Shown: positions 1 through 9,203 of the stretch, one piece after another | Numbering within the stretch: the first letter of the stretch is position 1 | How the letters are laid out: each line of letters begins with the position of its first letter | From: Methylobacterium longum | Lineage (GTDB): Bacteria; Pseudomonadota; Alphaproteobacteria; Rhizobiales; Beijerinckiaceae | Direction: 5' to 3' | Assembly (NCBI RefSeq): GCF_022179385.1 | Contig: NZ_BPQS01000027.1 | Coordinates: 1-64,000, forward strand | Length of the DNA stretch: 64,000 nt | Made by a program: the position numbers and the translations under genes | Notes under the pieces: generated by a model | What the model was told of the DNA's origin: nothing | Database searches by the model: none | The model's input: only the letters and a program-made list of their open reading frames with translations

Positions 1-98
1 TCACCCGTCCGCCGCTGACCCCGAAGGGCCCGCTCGACTTGCATGTGTTAAGCCTGCCGCCAGCGTTCGCTCTGAGCCAGGATCAAACTCTCACGTTG
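1..98 (-). rRNA. rrs: 16S ribosomal RNA, 5' end only (partial)
   Basis: The first ~98 bases, read on the minus strand, contain the universal 5' 16S sequence AGAGTTTGATCCTGGCTCAG at about positions 92 to 73, followed by the expected GAGCGAACGCTGGCGGCAGG run. The gene continues off the left edge. The exact mature 5' end is placed by analogy with other alphaproteobacterial 16S genes and could be off by a few bases. Confidence 0.95.
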
Positions 99-294
99 AA
101 GAGATTGATCTGGCCGATCACATATATTCTCAGACGGAGCCTCACATCGACCAAGTGCCAGACGCTTCACAGCGCTCAACACCCGTCGGTGAGCTCAGAA
201 AGAAGAACAACAGATCGGCACAAGTCTCTCACGCCAAGCCCTAAAGCTTGGCCGCAAGGACAAACGCCGCCCGCGTCTCCCTTCCTCAATCCAA

Positions 295-308
295 CTTGTC
301 AAAGAACA
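295..308 (-). promoter_or_regulatory. boxA-like antitermination element in the 16S leader
   Basis: On the minus strand this reads TGTTCTTTGACAAG, lying between the rrn promoter and the 16S gene. It resembles the boxA element (TGCTCTTTAACA in E. coli) that recruits the NusB/NusE antitermination complex in rRNA leaders. The match is imperfect and the role is inferred from position and similarity. Confidence 0.45.
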
Positions 309-436
309 CCCCGGAACCCCGGGGCTCATCACAGGCAAACAGAGGACCACCCGGCTACTTCGCCGGCCAGTCCCGCCGCTTGTCAGAAGATGGCTCAGCG
401 CCCGGTCCACTTCCGCGGCCGGCGCCGATGAACCGG

Positions 437-465
437 GGTATAGATCCACCGCTCCGACCCGTCAA
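437..465 (-). promoter_or_regulatory. rRNA operon promoter
   Basis: On the minus strand there is a -35 TTGACG (465-460), a 17-bp spacer and a -10 TATACC (442-437), close to the sigma-70 consensus. A start near 430 would give a leader of about 330 nt before the 16S 5' end. The rest of the 99-680 region holds this leader and the upstream part of the divergent peptidase gene. I see no protein gene in it. Confidence 0.75.
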
Positions 466-680
466 CAGCCGTCTGCAAAAAGTTTTCCTGCGTTTCCGCG
501 GTCTGCCGAGTCGGGTCGCTCGGCGTGGTGCGCGCGGGCGGCTGGGAGCCATGAGCCCGTCGCGACGCCTCAATCTCGACACCCTGCCTCGTGAGATGGT
601 TCGAGCGGGCGCGGGATCGCGCCCGGCATGGTAGATCCGGTCGGCGGATCCGGTCACCAGCGTCTTTTCAGGGCCTTCGA

Positions 681-2696
681 GTGAAGCGCGAGCGACTCAA
701 GATCGGCGACGTGGCGGCTCTTGCCCCGGCCCACGGGGTGCAGGCGCCGCTGGACCATCTCGGCGCCTCCACGAGCCAGATCGATCGGCGCGCCGTGAAC
801 CTGCGCTGGCTCTGTGCCAGCACACTGACCGGCTTGACCGGCGCGGCTCTCATCGCTGCGGCGCTCCATGTTTCCCTGCAGGGTGACGTGTCGTTCGCGG
901 CGATCCCCGAGAAGGCGGTCGTGGTGGCCCGGCCTCAACCCAGCGAGAGCGGTGCCAATATCGCCCGGAAGGGCGACCGGCTGGTGCGCAACCTGATGAT
1001 CGCCTCTGCCAAGCAGAGTTTCCGCGCGCCGGTGACGGTCCGGCTCGGCGACCGCGAGATCATCAAGGCGAAGGCCTTCGTCCGCCTCAGCGCCCCGCTG
1101 TCCATGACCACGGGCGTCTACGCCAGCGAACCGCCGCGCTTTGATCCCATGAAGTTCGTCTCGGACGAGCCCCTCGAGCGTGCGCCCGAAGCGACCGACA
1201 CGCCGAGCGCGGAGGTCAGCGTCGTCAAGCGCGATCTCCTCGAAGCGCCGGTCGACGCCAACGCCCCGGCGCTCAGCGACGACGACGTTACCGCTCAGGT
1301 CGAGGAGGAGCGCCGCATCGCCGCCGAAGCCGGGCGCCGTGCCGCCATCCCGATCGCCCCGCAGATCCTGTTGTCGCGCACGCTGCAGCAGGGCGCCGCC
1401 GGCGACGGTGCGGTTGCCAAGGAGGCAAACCCGTTCAAATCCATCGAGGTGCTGGTCGTACCCGAGAACGTCACCAAGGTCTCCAAGGTCGAGCTGAAGC
1501 CCAACGAGGCGCCGCTCGTGGAAGAGCGCGACCTCGCGCTCAAGCGCGGCGACACCTTGGAGGGTACGCTCAGGGCCACGGGGCTGGCGAACGATGAGGC
1601 GATCCGCGGCATCGTCGCGGCGCTCGGCGGCAAGGCGCGCATCGCCGCCCTGAACGAGGGCCAGCCGATGCGCGTGCAGATCGCCCCCGGGCCCCGGCCT
1701 GGCGATCCGCGCTTGGTGACGCGCGTGGTGCTCTACGGCGAGTCCGGCATCGAGGGAATCGCGGCCCTCAACGATCGCGGCGCCTTCGTCTCGGTGGCGC
1801 CCCCCGCCGAGGACACCCCGTCATCCAAGGCGCAGCCCCAGGCCGAGGCCGGCGAGGACGAGGACGAGGATGCCGGATCCGGCCCGCGGCTCTACCAGAG
1901 CCTGTACGAGACCGCCGCGCGGCACGACCTGCCACGCGCGACCGTCGAGGACATCGTCCGGGTCTTCAGCTACGATCTCGACTTCCAGCGCCGTATCGCC
2001 AGCGGCGACGGTCTGGACGTGTTCTACACCTACGAGGACGAGGCCAGTGCCGACCGGCCCGACCTGCTCTATGCCGCGCTGACGCTGGGCGGCGAGACCC
2101 GCAAGGTCTACCGCTTTCAATCCCCGGACGACGGCACGATCGATTACCTCGATGAGCAGGGGCGCTCGCTCAAGAAGTTCCTGCTGCGCAAGCCCATCGC
2201 GGACGGCATCATGCGCTCGGGCTTCGGCTACCGACGCCATCCGGTGCTGGGCTACGCCAAGCTGCACACCGGGGTCGACTGGTCGAATCCGGTGGGTACG
2301 CCGATCATGGCCGCCGGCAACGGCGTGGTGATCCGCGCCGAAATGACCTCCGGCTATGGCAACCGGGTCGAGCTGCAGCACGTCAACGGTTACGTCACGA
2401 CCTACAACCACATGTCCCGGATCGGTCGGGGCATCCGCGAGGGCGTCAAGGTCCGGCAGGGCCAGGTCGTCGGTTATGTCGGGTCCACCGGTTTGTCGAC
2501 CGGCGCGCACCTGCACTACGAGGTCATCATCAACGGCCATTTCGTCGATCCGATGAAGATCCGTGTCCCGCGCGGCCGCGAGCTCGACGGGCGAATGCTC
2601 GCCGAGTTCAAGCGCCAGCGCGAACAGATCGACGCCACCATGCAGAAATCGAAGAGCGCCACGGCGATCGCTCAGCGCGACGCGGTCGTGCGCTGA
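681..2696 (+). CDS. M23 family (LytM-type) peptidoglycan endopeptidase
   Basis: A 671-residue protein with an N-terminal membrane anchor (about residues 33-54), a long acidic and Ala-rich periplasmic linker, and a C-terminal LytM/peptidase M23 domain. The zinc motif is intact: LHTGVD gives His529 and Asp533, and HLH gives His610 and His612. M23 enzymes cut peptide cross-links in the cell wall, or serve as LytM factors when inactive. The complete ligand set here suggests an active zinc endopeptidase. I chose the GTG at 681 because the 30 codons before it are Arg-rich and overlap the probable rRNA upstream region, and because the hydrophobic anchor then lies near the N-terminus. The start remains uncertain. 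The gene diverges from the rRNA operon and converges with gluQ. Confidence 0.85.
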   Translation: MKRERLKIGDVAALAPAHGVQAPLDHLGASTSQIDRRAVNLRWLCASTLTGLTGAALIAAALHVSLQGDVSFAAIPEKAVVVARPQPSESGANIARKGDRLVRNLMIASAKQSFRAPVTVRLGDREIIKAKAFVRLSAPLSMTTGVYASEPPRFDPMKFVSDEPLERAPEATDTPSAEVSVVKRDLLEAPVDANAPALSDDDVTAQVEEERRIAAEAGRRAAIPIAPQILLSRTLQQGAAGDGAVAKEANPFKSIEVLVVPENVTKVSKVELKPNEAPLVEERDLALKRGDTLEGTLRATGLANDEAIRGIVAALGGKARIAALNEGQPMRVQIAPGPRPGDPRLVTRVVLYGESGIEGIAALNDRGAFVSVAPPAEDTPSSKAQPQAEAGEDEDEDAGSGPRLYQSLYETAARHDLPRATVEDIVRVFSYDLDFQRRIASGDGLDVFYTYEDEASADRPDLLYAALTLGGETRKVYRFQSPDDGTIDYLDEQGRSLKKFLLRKPIADGIMRSGFGYRRHPVLGYAKLHTGVDWSNPVGTPIMAAGNGVVIRAEMTSGYGNRVELQHVNGYVTTYNHMSRIGRGIREGVKVRQGQVVGYVGSTGLSTGAHLHYEVIINGHFVDPMKIRVPRGRELDGRMLAEFKRQREQIDATMQKSKSATAIAQRDAVVR

Positions 2697-2712
2697 CGCG
2701 CCGGCGTCCGTC

Positions 2713-3585
2713 TCAGGCGAAGCCGAGGCGGGCACGGATGGCCTCCGGCGTGACACCGGCCTGCCGAAGGTCGGCGAGGGTCTGCGAGCCGCGCGACTTG
2801 GCGAGCTTCTCGCCCCCGGCGTCGCGCATCAGCGAATGATGCCGGTAGCGCGGCTGGGGCAATTCAAGCAGGGCCTGCAAGAGCACGTGGAGATCGGTCG
2901 CCGCCTCTAAGTCCCGGCCGCGGACCACGTGCGTGATCTCCTCCACGGCGTCGTCGTGGACGACCGCGAGGTGGTAGCTCGTCGGCACGTCCCTCCGGGC
3001 AATCACGGCATCCCCCCAGCGCGCCGGATCGGCACCGACCCGGCGCTCGCCGGAGTCGTCGAAGGCGACGTAGCCGTGCGCGGCGCCGGCGCAGCGCAGG
3101 GCGGCCGCGACGTCGAGGCGCCAGGTATGCGGATCCCCGTGGGCAATGCGATCGGCCACCGCCCCGGGATCGCCGTTGCGGCAGGTGCCGGGATAGAGCG
3201 GTGCGCCGTCGGGATCGCAGGAACGCTCGCCACCCACGGCACCGGACGCGACCCGGGTTCGGATCTGCCCGCGTGAGCAGAAGCAGGGATACGCGAGCCT
3301 CCGGGCGATCAGGTTCTCGAGGGCGGTCCGGTAGGCTGCCATGTGCCGGGATTGATGCCGCACCGGCTCCGGGTAGGTCAGCCCGAGCCACGCGAGATCG
3401 GTTCGAATCCCATCGATGAAGTCAGGTTTCGAGCGTGCAGGGTCGATATCCTCGATCCGGAGGCGACAGATGCCGCCCATGCGGCGAGCGAGGTCTGCAT
3501 TGAGCAGCGCCGAGTAGGCGTGGCCGAGATGGAGCCGCCCGTTCGGGCTCGGCGCGAAGCGTAGGCGCGGCATGAAGGGACTCAT
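2713..3585 (-). CDS. gluQ: Glutamyl-Q tRNA(Asp) synthetase
   Basis: A 290-residue truncated class I glutamyl-tRNA synthetase lacking the anticodon-binding domain, as is usual for GluQ. This enzyme attaches glutamate to the queuosine base at position 34 of tRNA(Asp). Seen in the sequence: the ATP-binding HIGH-type motif HLGH within the opening RFAPSPNGRLHLGH, a CFC ... YPGTC zinc-type site, and a KLAKS version of the KMSKS loop near the C-terminus. The ATG at 3585 (MSPFMPRL...) is preferred because the longer upstream reading is low-complexity. A second ATG at 3573 is also possible. The gene is convergent with the M23 peptidase, with only 16 bases between stops. Confidence 0.9.
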   Translation of the reverse strand: MSPFMPRLRFAPSPNGRLHLGHAYSALLNADLARRMGGICRLRIEDIDPARSKPDFIDGIRTDLAWLGLTYPEPVRHQSRHMAAYRTALENLIARRLAYPCFCSRGQIRTRVASGAVGGERSCDPDGAPLYPGTCRNGDPGAVADRIAHGDPHTWRLDVAAALRCAGAAHGYVAFDDSGERRVGADPARWGDAVIARRDVPTSYHLAVVHDDAVEEITHVVRGRDLEAATDLHVLLQALLELPQPRYRHHSLMRDAGGEKLAKSRGSQTLADLRQAGVTPEAIRARLGFA

Positions 3586-3718
3586 GCTGCGCGCCCCCGG
3601 ACGCATCGCCTTCGCCATCGTCTGCGCGAATGGTGCGAACGGCGCCAAGCGATCCCGCGTAGTCCTCGCCGGCGCCGTGGTGTCGCCGCGAGGCGCGTCA
3701 GTACCGGGTGGCCCAAGC

Positions 3719-4000
3719 TCACCCGTCGCGGCGGCGGAGGCAGTGCGGCGCCGCGGGCTGGCAGGCGATGCCGGGCAGCGAACAGGCCGGGCCCGCCGCA
3801 AGGCGTTGGCAGACCGTGCAGCCGTCGGTCCATTCCAGGCAGGCCGGATCCTCGGCGACCGCGCGAACCGGCGCGCTATGACGCGTCGGCGCCAGTGCTC
3901 CGATGAGGACTGTGGCGATCACGAGGGCTGCCGTGCCCCATGCGGCGAGCGCGCCGCTCGAGGAGCGCGGTGCGGGCGACGGGGAGTGGGCTGTCGACAT
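3719..4000 (-). CDS. Small Cys-rich membrane-anchored protein, function unknown
   Basis: A 93-residue protein with one N-terminal hydrophobic segment (about residues 18-38). A periplasm-facing tail follows with six cysteines in the pattern ACLEW...GCTVC...ACSLPGIAC...HC. The regular Cys spacing and WTDGC core suggest either a disulfide-stabilised fold or metal binding. I do not recognise a named family. It lies upstream of gluQ on the same strand but is separated by about 130 bases. The 250 bases between it and the kinase gene at 4251 hold no recognisable gene. Confidence 0.65.
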   Translation of the reverse strand: MSTAHSPSPAPRSSSGALAAWGTAALVIATVLIGALAPTRHSAPVRAVAEDPACLEWTDGCTVCQRLAAGPACSLPGIACQPAAPHCLRRRDG

Positions 4001-4250
4001 GGACGCTCTGTTGGCGCGGGATGCGCCCCGCTGTCAACGCGGGTCGGATCGGGCGCTTCGGCGAATGCACGGGAGCGCCGCGCCGACCGGCCTCGCGTCA
4101 CCCGAGATCCCTGTGGTGGCCCCGAGGCTTCGCGCGTGGAGGGCACGAAGCGCCCGGCGGGATCTGGTGCTGGTCACGCATGCCTTCCCAACCCGCTGTG
4201 GCGAACCCGTCGCCGCCGCCTTGACGGGTTGCCGGCGCGACCGAGCAAGA

Positions 4251-6281
4251 TCAGGCCGCCTGTGCGGATTGCCGCTCGAGCAAGGGGGGGAGGAGCTTCA
4301 GGTTGAGCGGCTTGGCCAGAAACCCGTCGAATCCCGCCTCCCGCGCCGCGATCTCGTCCTCGCGGCCGGCATTCGCCGTGAGCGCGACGAGGCGGAGCCG
4401 TCCGGTACCGGTGGACTCGGCCGCCCGGATGCGACGGGCCGTCTCGTGGCCGTCGAGGCGGGGCATGCGGACGTCGATCAGCGCCAGATCGAACGGCCCC
4501 TCGACCTGCAGCCGCTCCAGCGCCTCGACGCCGTCCACCGCGTGGACCACCGTGGCGCCCAGGCGCTCCAAGGCCCGGGTCGCCAGCAACGCGTTGATCG
4601 GGTTGTCCTCGGCGAGAAGCACCCGCATCCCGCAGCCGGTCCGCGGCGGTGCCGCGGGTGGTGCGGTCGCACTCTCCGGCGTCGCGGCCGGCGCGAGCAG
4701 GCGCTCGAACAGTGAGCGGGGGCGGACCGGCTTGATCAGGTAGCCGTCGAAGCCTGCGGCACCCGGGGAGCCGAAGCCGCGCCGATCGAAGGGCGAGAGC
4801 AGTACGAGGCTGGTGCGTACCCCGCAGGCATGCGCGGCGTCCGCGATCTGCCGCACCACCCCGTCGCCGAGTGCCCGGTCGGCCAGCACCACGTCGAACG
4901 TGGCGCCGGAGAGGGCGTCGAGGCCCGAGTCGAGGCTGTCCACAATCACCGTCGCCGCCCCGGCCCGGGACAGGAGGCGGGCGAGGTAGGGAGCCTGGAA
5001 GGGCGAATCGGCCACGATCAGACAGCGCCGGGCGGAGAGCGGCGGCAGCGGAACGCGCCTGTCGTGCGCTGCGCCGTCCCTCTCCGCGAGGGGGAGCACG
5101 ACCCGAAAGGTCGAGCCGCGCCCGACGCGCGAATCCGCCTCGATCCGGCCGCCCATGCGGGTGACGAGACGCCGGGTGATGGCGAGCCCGAGGCCCGTGC
5201 CCTCGTGGCTGCGGCTCGAACTGCCGTCGCCCTGCTCGAACTCCTCGAACAGGATGGGGAGCCGCTCCTCCGGGATTCCCGGTCCGGTATCAGCCACCGC
5301 GAGCACGACCTCGCCACCGTCCGCGGTACGGGTGAAGCCCAGGGTGACGCCCACGCCACCGCGGTCGGTGAACTTGATGGCGTTTCCGGCCAAGTTGATC
5401 AGGATCTGTCGCACCCGGTCGGCGTCGCCCACCACCGCGGCAGGGAAATCCTCGGCGACGTCGAGGGCGATCTCGATCCCCTTGTCCTGCGCCCGCGGCG
5501 CCAGGAGTTCGACCACGCCTTCGGCGAGGACCGGCAGGTCGAACGGCTCGGCCGCGAGGTCGAGGCGTCCGGCCTCGATCCGCGAGAAGTCGAGCACCCC
5601 GTCGATCAGGCCGAGCAGCGCCTGGCCGCTGGTACGGACCGCCTCCACGTAGGTGCGCTGCTCCGGGTTGAGGTCGGTCCCAAGCACGAGATCGGCCATG
5701 CCGAGGATCCCGTTCAGCGGCGTGCGCATCTCGTGGCTCACCGTCGCTAGGAAGCGGGATTTCGCCACGCTCGCCGACTCGGCACGCTCCAGGGCGGCGT
5801 TGCGGCTGCGGATCGCCTCGACCCGGGCGGTCACGTCGCGGCCGGCACGCAGCCAATGCATCGCGTCGCCGTGCGCCACCGGCATCTCCACGAAGGCGAA
5901 CCAGCGCACGCGACCGTCCGCGGCACGGACCTGCGCCTCCATGCGGCGCACCCCGTCCTGCCCGATCTCGACGGTGTTGCGGTCGAGGATCTCGAGATCC
6001 GTCTGGGAGCCAAGCAGGTCGAGGGGCTCGCGGCCGAGGAGGCGGGCAAAATCGTCGTTGGCGTAGGTGATGCGCCCGCGGGCATCGCGCTGGACGATGA
6101 TCTCGGTGGTGGCGGCCACCAGCGCGCGGTAGCGGTCCTCGCTCTCGCTGATGCGCCAGATGCGGTCCTGCAGCCGCTCGGCCTCGTTCTCGTCGTACAG
6201 CGCGCCGCGCGAACGCCAGCGGCCGAGCGCCAGGATCGCCGCTACCAGGAGCGCCAGGACCAGCGCGATATCCTCGATCAT
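4251..6281 (-). CDS. Hybrid sensor histidine kinase (PAS-HisKA-HATPase-REC-REC)
   Basis: A 676-residue protein. An N-terminal hydrophobic helix (residues 4-20) precedes a PAS domain (about 48-160). The HisKA dimerisation domain carries the phospho-histidine in SHEMRTPLNG, and the ATPase domain has the N box (NLAGNAIKFT), DTGPGIP and GTGLGLA motifs. Two receiver domains follow. The first (about 420-530) retains the phospho-Asp region (LADRALG) and Lys (LIKP) but has only one acid in its N-terminal acidic pocket (VADSP), so it may be weakened. The second (about 555-670) is canonical with LLAEDN, LIDVRMP and AKP. No partner regulator is adjacent, so its target is unknown. It is divergent from the GMC oxidoreductase gene. 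Confidence 0.9.
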   Translation of the reverse strand: MIEDIALVLALLVAAILALGRWRSRGALYDENEAERLQDRIWRISESEDRYRALVAATTEIIVQRDARGRITYANDDFARLLGREPLDLLGSQTDLEILDRNTVEIGQDGVRRMEAQVRAADGRVRWFAFVEMPVAHGDAMHWLRAGRDVTARVEAIRSRNAALERAESASVAKSRFLATVSHEMRTPLNGILGMADLVLGTDLNPEQRTYVEAVRTSGQALLGLIDGVLDFSRIEAGRLDLAAEPFDLPVLAEGVVELLAPRAQDKGIEIALDVAEDFPAAVVGDADRVRQILINLAGNAIKFTDRGGVGVTLGFTRTADGGEVVLAVADTGPGIPEERLPILFEEFEQGDGSSSRSHEGTGLGLAITRRLVTRMGGRIEADSRVGRGSTFRVVLPLAERDGAAHDRRVPLPPLSARRCLIVADSPFQAPYLARLLSRAGAATVIVDSLDSGLDALSGATFDVVLADRALGDGVVRQIADAAHACGVRTSLVLLSPFDRRGFGSPGAAGFDGYLIKPVRPRSLFERLLAPAATPESATAPPAAPPRTGCGMRVLLAEDNPINALLATRALERLGATVVHAVDGVEALERLQVEGPFDLALIDVRMPRLDGHETARRIRAAESTGTGRLRLVALTANAGREDEIAAREAGFDGFLAKPLNLKLLPPLLERQSAQAA

Positions 6282-6483
6282 GCCTGCCTCCCCGGCGGGG
6301 GCCGGTCCAAACAGGATCGCAGCTGAAGCTGAAGGTCGCGTTGGGAAAGGCGCTTAACTGGTGGTTGCGGTCAGCGCGGCGTCGGAGCCTGACAACGGGT
6401 GTGCACGAAACGGAGCGGGGGCATGATCCGAACCGCGACTCGCGAGTTGCCTGCCTGGACCGAGACCCGAACGGAGACGGCAC

Positions 6484-8127
6484 ATGTCCGGTGAGCACTA
6501 CGACGTCATCATCGTCGGTTCCGGCCCCGGGGGTGGGACGATGGCGTGGCGTCTCGCGCAGACGGGCAAGCGGATCCTGCTGATCGAGCGCGGGGATTAC
6601 CTCCTGCGCGAGCCGCGCAATTGGGACAGCCAGGCGGTGATCGTCGATGGCTACTACCAGGCCACGGAGACTTGGTACTCCTCGGACGGCAAGAGCTTTC
6701 ACCCTGGGCTGCATTACTATGTCGGTGGAAATTCCAAATTCTACGGTTCAATCCTCTTCCGCCTGCGCGAGAAGGATTTCACCGAGATCCGCCACCAGGA
6801 CGGTATCGCGCCGGCTTGGCCGGTGGGCTACGACACGTTCGAGCCGTACTATCAGGCCGCGGAGGAGCTGTTCCACGTCCACGGCCTGCGCGGTGAGGAC
6901 CCCACCGAGCCCTGGTCGACGAAGCCCTACGCGCATCCGCCCGTCTCCCACGAGCCGCGGATCCAGGAGCTGTTCGACAACCTGAAGGCGGCCGGACATC
7001 ACCCGTTCCACCTGCCGGTGGGCGTGCGGCTCGTGGAGAAAGACGGACGGGCCATCTCCACCTCGCCCTGCATCAAGTGCGAATCGTTCGACGGCTTCCC
7101 CTGCCCCACCAACGGCAAGTCCGACGCCCAGACTATGGTGGTGGATCCCGCCCTGCGCGACTGCCCGAACCTGACGCTCCTGACCCGGACCTACATCGAG
7201 CGGCTCGTGACGGATCCGTCAGGCCGCACCGTCACCGGCGTCGCCGGCAGCCGGGACGGCGCGCCCTTCGAGGCCTCGGCCGACATCGTAGTGGTGGCCT
7301 GCGGCGCCCTCTCCTCGGCACTGCTGCTCCTGCGTTCGGCCAGCGACCGGCATCCGAACGGTCTCGCCAACGGTTCGGATCAGGTTGGGCGCAACTACAT
7401 GCGCCACAACAACTCGACGGTGCTGGCAATCTCCAAGACGCCGAATCCGACGCGCTTCCAGAAGACCCTCGGTCTGAACGACTTCTACTTCGGCGATCCG
7501 GATCCGACGGACGATTGGGATTTCCCCCTCGGTCACATCCAGATGGTCGGCAAGTCGGACGGCGTCCAGATCCACGGCGAGGGCCTGCCGGGCTTCCTGC
7601 AATGGTTCCCCGACAAACCCTTCGATTGGATCGCCAAGCACTCCGTGGATTTCTGGCTGACCTCGGAGGACGTGCCGCTGGCCCAGAACCGGGTCTACTA
7701 TAAGGACGGAAAGGTCCATCTCGACCTCACGGAGACGAACGTCGAAGCGCACAAGCGGCTCCGGCAGAAGCTGCGCGCCATCTGCAGCTTCACCGACATC
7801 CATCCGCACCTGTTCGACCGATCGCTCTACCTCGGCAAGAACGTCCCGATCGGCGGGACGGCGCACCAGGCGGGGACCCTGCGGTTCGGCGACGATCCGG
7901 CCACCTCTGTCCTCGACCGGAATTGCAAGGCGCACGAACTCGACAACCTCTACGTCACCGACGCCAGCTTCTTCCCGTCGATCGGCGCCGTGAACCCGAC
8001 CCTGACGATCATCGCCAACGCGCTGCGTGTCGCCGATCACCTCGTCGCGCGGATGGGGGCCCGGGACGAGATCCCGCCGCCGCGCCTCTTCGACCATACG
8101 GAGCCGCGAGAGCCGCTGCCGGCTTGA
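6484..8127 (+). CDS. GMC-family FAD-dependent oxidoreductase
   Basis: A 547-residue flavoprotein opening with the FAD-binding motif DVIIVGSGPGGGTMAWRLAQ and ending with the GMC C-terminal domain (VTDASFFPSIGAVNPTLTI). GMC enzymes oxidise alcohols, sugars or choline-like substrates. The His/Asn-containing C-terminal active-site region is present, but the sequence does not reveal the substrate. It has no signal peptide, so it is probably cytoplasmic. The start is the ATG at 6484, followed at once by the FAD motif. The downstream LysR gene on the same strand could be its regulator. Confidence 0.88.
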   Translation: MSGEHYDVIIVGSGPGGGTMAWRLAQTGKRILLIERGDYLLREPRNWDSQAVIVDGYYQATETWYSSDGKSFHPGLHYYVGGNSKFYGSILFRLREKDFTEIRHQDGIAPAWPVGYDTFEPYYQAAEELFHVHGLRGEDPTEPWSTKPYAHPPVSHEPRIQELFDNLKAAGHHPFHLPVGVRLVEKDGRAISTSPCIKCESFDGFPCPTNGKSDAQTMVVDPALRDCPNLTLLTRTYIERLVTDPSGRTVTGVAGSRDGAPFEASADIVVVACGALSSALLLLRSASDRHPNGLANGSDQVGRNYMRHNNSTVLAISKTPNPTRFQKTLGLNDFYFGDPDPTDDWDFPLGHIQMVGKSDGVQIHGEGLPGFLQWFPDKPFDWIAKHSVDFWLTSEDVPLAQNRVYYKDGKVHLDLTETNVEAHKRLRQKLRAICSFTDIHPHLFDRSLYLGKNVPIGGTAHQAGTLRFGDDPATSVLDRNCKAHELDNLYVTDASFFPSIGAVNPTLTIIANALRVADHLVARMGARDEIPPPRLFDHTEPREPLPA

Positions 8128-8210
8128 GGTCTGTCCGGTCCGGAACCTCCCACCCGCGACCGCATCCCGAGGTCGTGGTTGGATAGGCCCGCTAACGCAC
8201 GCCGCTGGCC

Positions 8211-9194
8211 GTGGATGTTGCTATAGCTCGGCGAGCTCAAGCGACAGTGACGCCCGTGGCCATTGACCATATCGATCTCAGCCGGATCGACCTGAACCTG
8301 CTGGTCGCCCTGGACGCGCTGCTCGACGAACGCAGCGTCACCCGGGCGGCCGCCCGGGTCGGGATCGGCCAGTCGGCGATGAGTTCGAGCCTCGCCCGCC
8401 TGCGCCGCCTGTTCGACGACGAGCTCCTGACCCGGGCGCCGGACGGGATGCGGCCGACGCCCCGGGCCCTCAAGATCGCCGAGCCGTTGCGCGCCACGCT
8501 CCGGCAGGTTGAGGCGCTGGTGCATCGGGAGGATCGCTTCGATCCGGCGACCGTGGCGCGGACGTTCACGGTGAGCCTGCCCGACAGCGTCGAGGCGCTC
8601 CTCGGGCCGCGACTGATCGCGCAGCTCCGCCAGGAGGCTCCCGGGATCAGGTTGCTGCTGCGCTCGATCGACCGGACCCGGATCCTGGACGAGCTCGATG
8701 CCGACCGGGTGGATCTCGCCATCGGGCTGTTCTCCGAGGGTCAGCTGCACCACAAACAGCGGCTTCTCTACCGGGACAGCTACGTCGTGCTGTTCAACGC
8801 CGCGCTGATCGGCCTCCATCCGCCGATCGGGCTCGACGACTACCTGCGATTCCCCCATGTCCTGACATCCCTGCGCGAGACCGCTCACGGGGTTGTTGAC
8901 GACGCGCTCGCCCGTATCGGCCGCTCGCGTACCCTGGCGGTGACGACGCCGCGGTTCCTCGTCGTGCCCTTCATGGTCCGCGCCGCGCCGGTGATCGCCA
9001 CGATGCATGCGCGGCTCGCCACCGCCTTCGCCAGTGCCCTGGCGCTCAGCGTCAGCCCCGTGCCGGTGCCCCTGGACGACGTGGCCGTGTCGATGCTCTG
9101 GCACGCCTCCTACGACCGCGACCCGGCCCATCGCTGGCTGCGCGACCTCCTGGTGCGGCTGGCCGGCGAAGCGCCGGTCCAGGGGGTGATCTGA
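8211..9194 (+). CDS. LysR-family transcriptional regulator
   Basis: Up to 327 residues, with an N-terminal winged helix (DLNLLVALDALLDERSVTRAAARVGIGQSAMSSSLARLRRLF) and a LysR substrate-binding domain from about residue 105. The helix resembles the NodD/LinR-like subgroup. The start is uncertain: in-frame GTG codons at 8247 and 8256 would give a more typical N-terminus. The palindrome AGCTC-GGC-GAGCT at 8225-8237 would then lie in the leader rather than in the gene. It follows the GMC oxidoreductase by 83 bases, so it may control that gene. The effector is unknown. Confidence 0.87.
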   Translation: MDVAIARRAQATVTPVAIDHIDLSRIDLNLLVALDALLDERSVTRAAARVGIGQSAMSSSLARLRRLFDDELLTRAPDGMRPTPRALKIAEPLRATLRQVEALVHREDRFDPATVARTFTVSLPDSVEALLGPRLIAQLRQEAPGIRLLLRSIDRTRILDELDADRVDLAIGLFSEGQLHHKQRLLYRDSYVVLFNAALIGLHPPIGLDDYLRFPHVLTSLRETAHGVVDDALARIGRSRTLAVTTPRFLVVPFMVRAAPVIATMHARLATAFASALALSVSPVPVPLDDVAVSMLWHASYDRDPAHRWLRDLLVRLAGEAPVQGVI

Positions 9195-9203
9195 GGGGTC
9201 GCG

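Noticed and set aside
4830..5750. Long open frame antisense to the hybrid kinase
   Set aside because: It mirrors codon structure of the kinase gene in GC-rich DNA, and has no family motifs.
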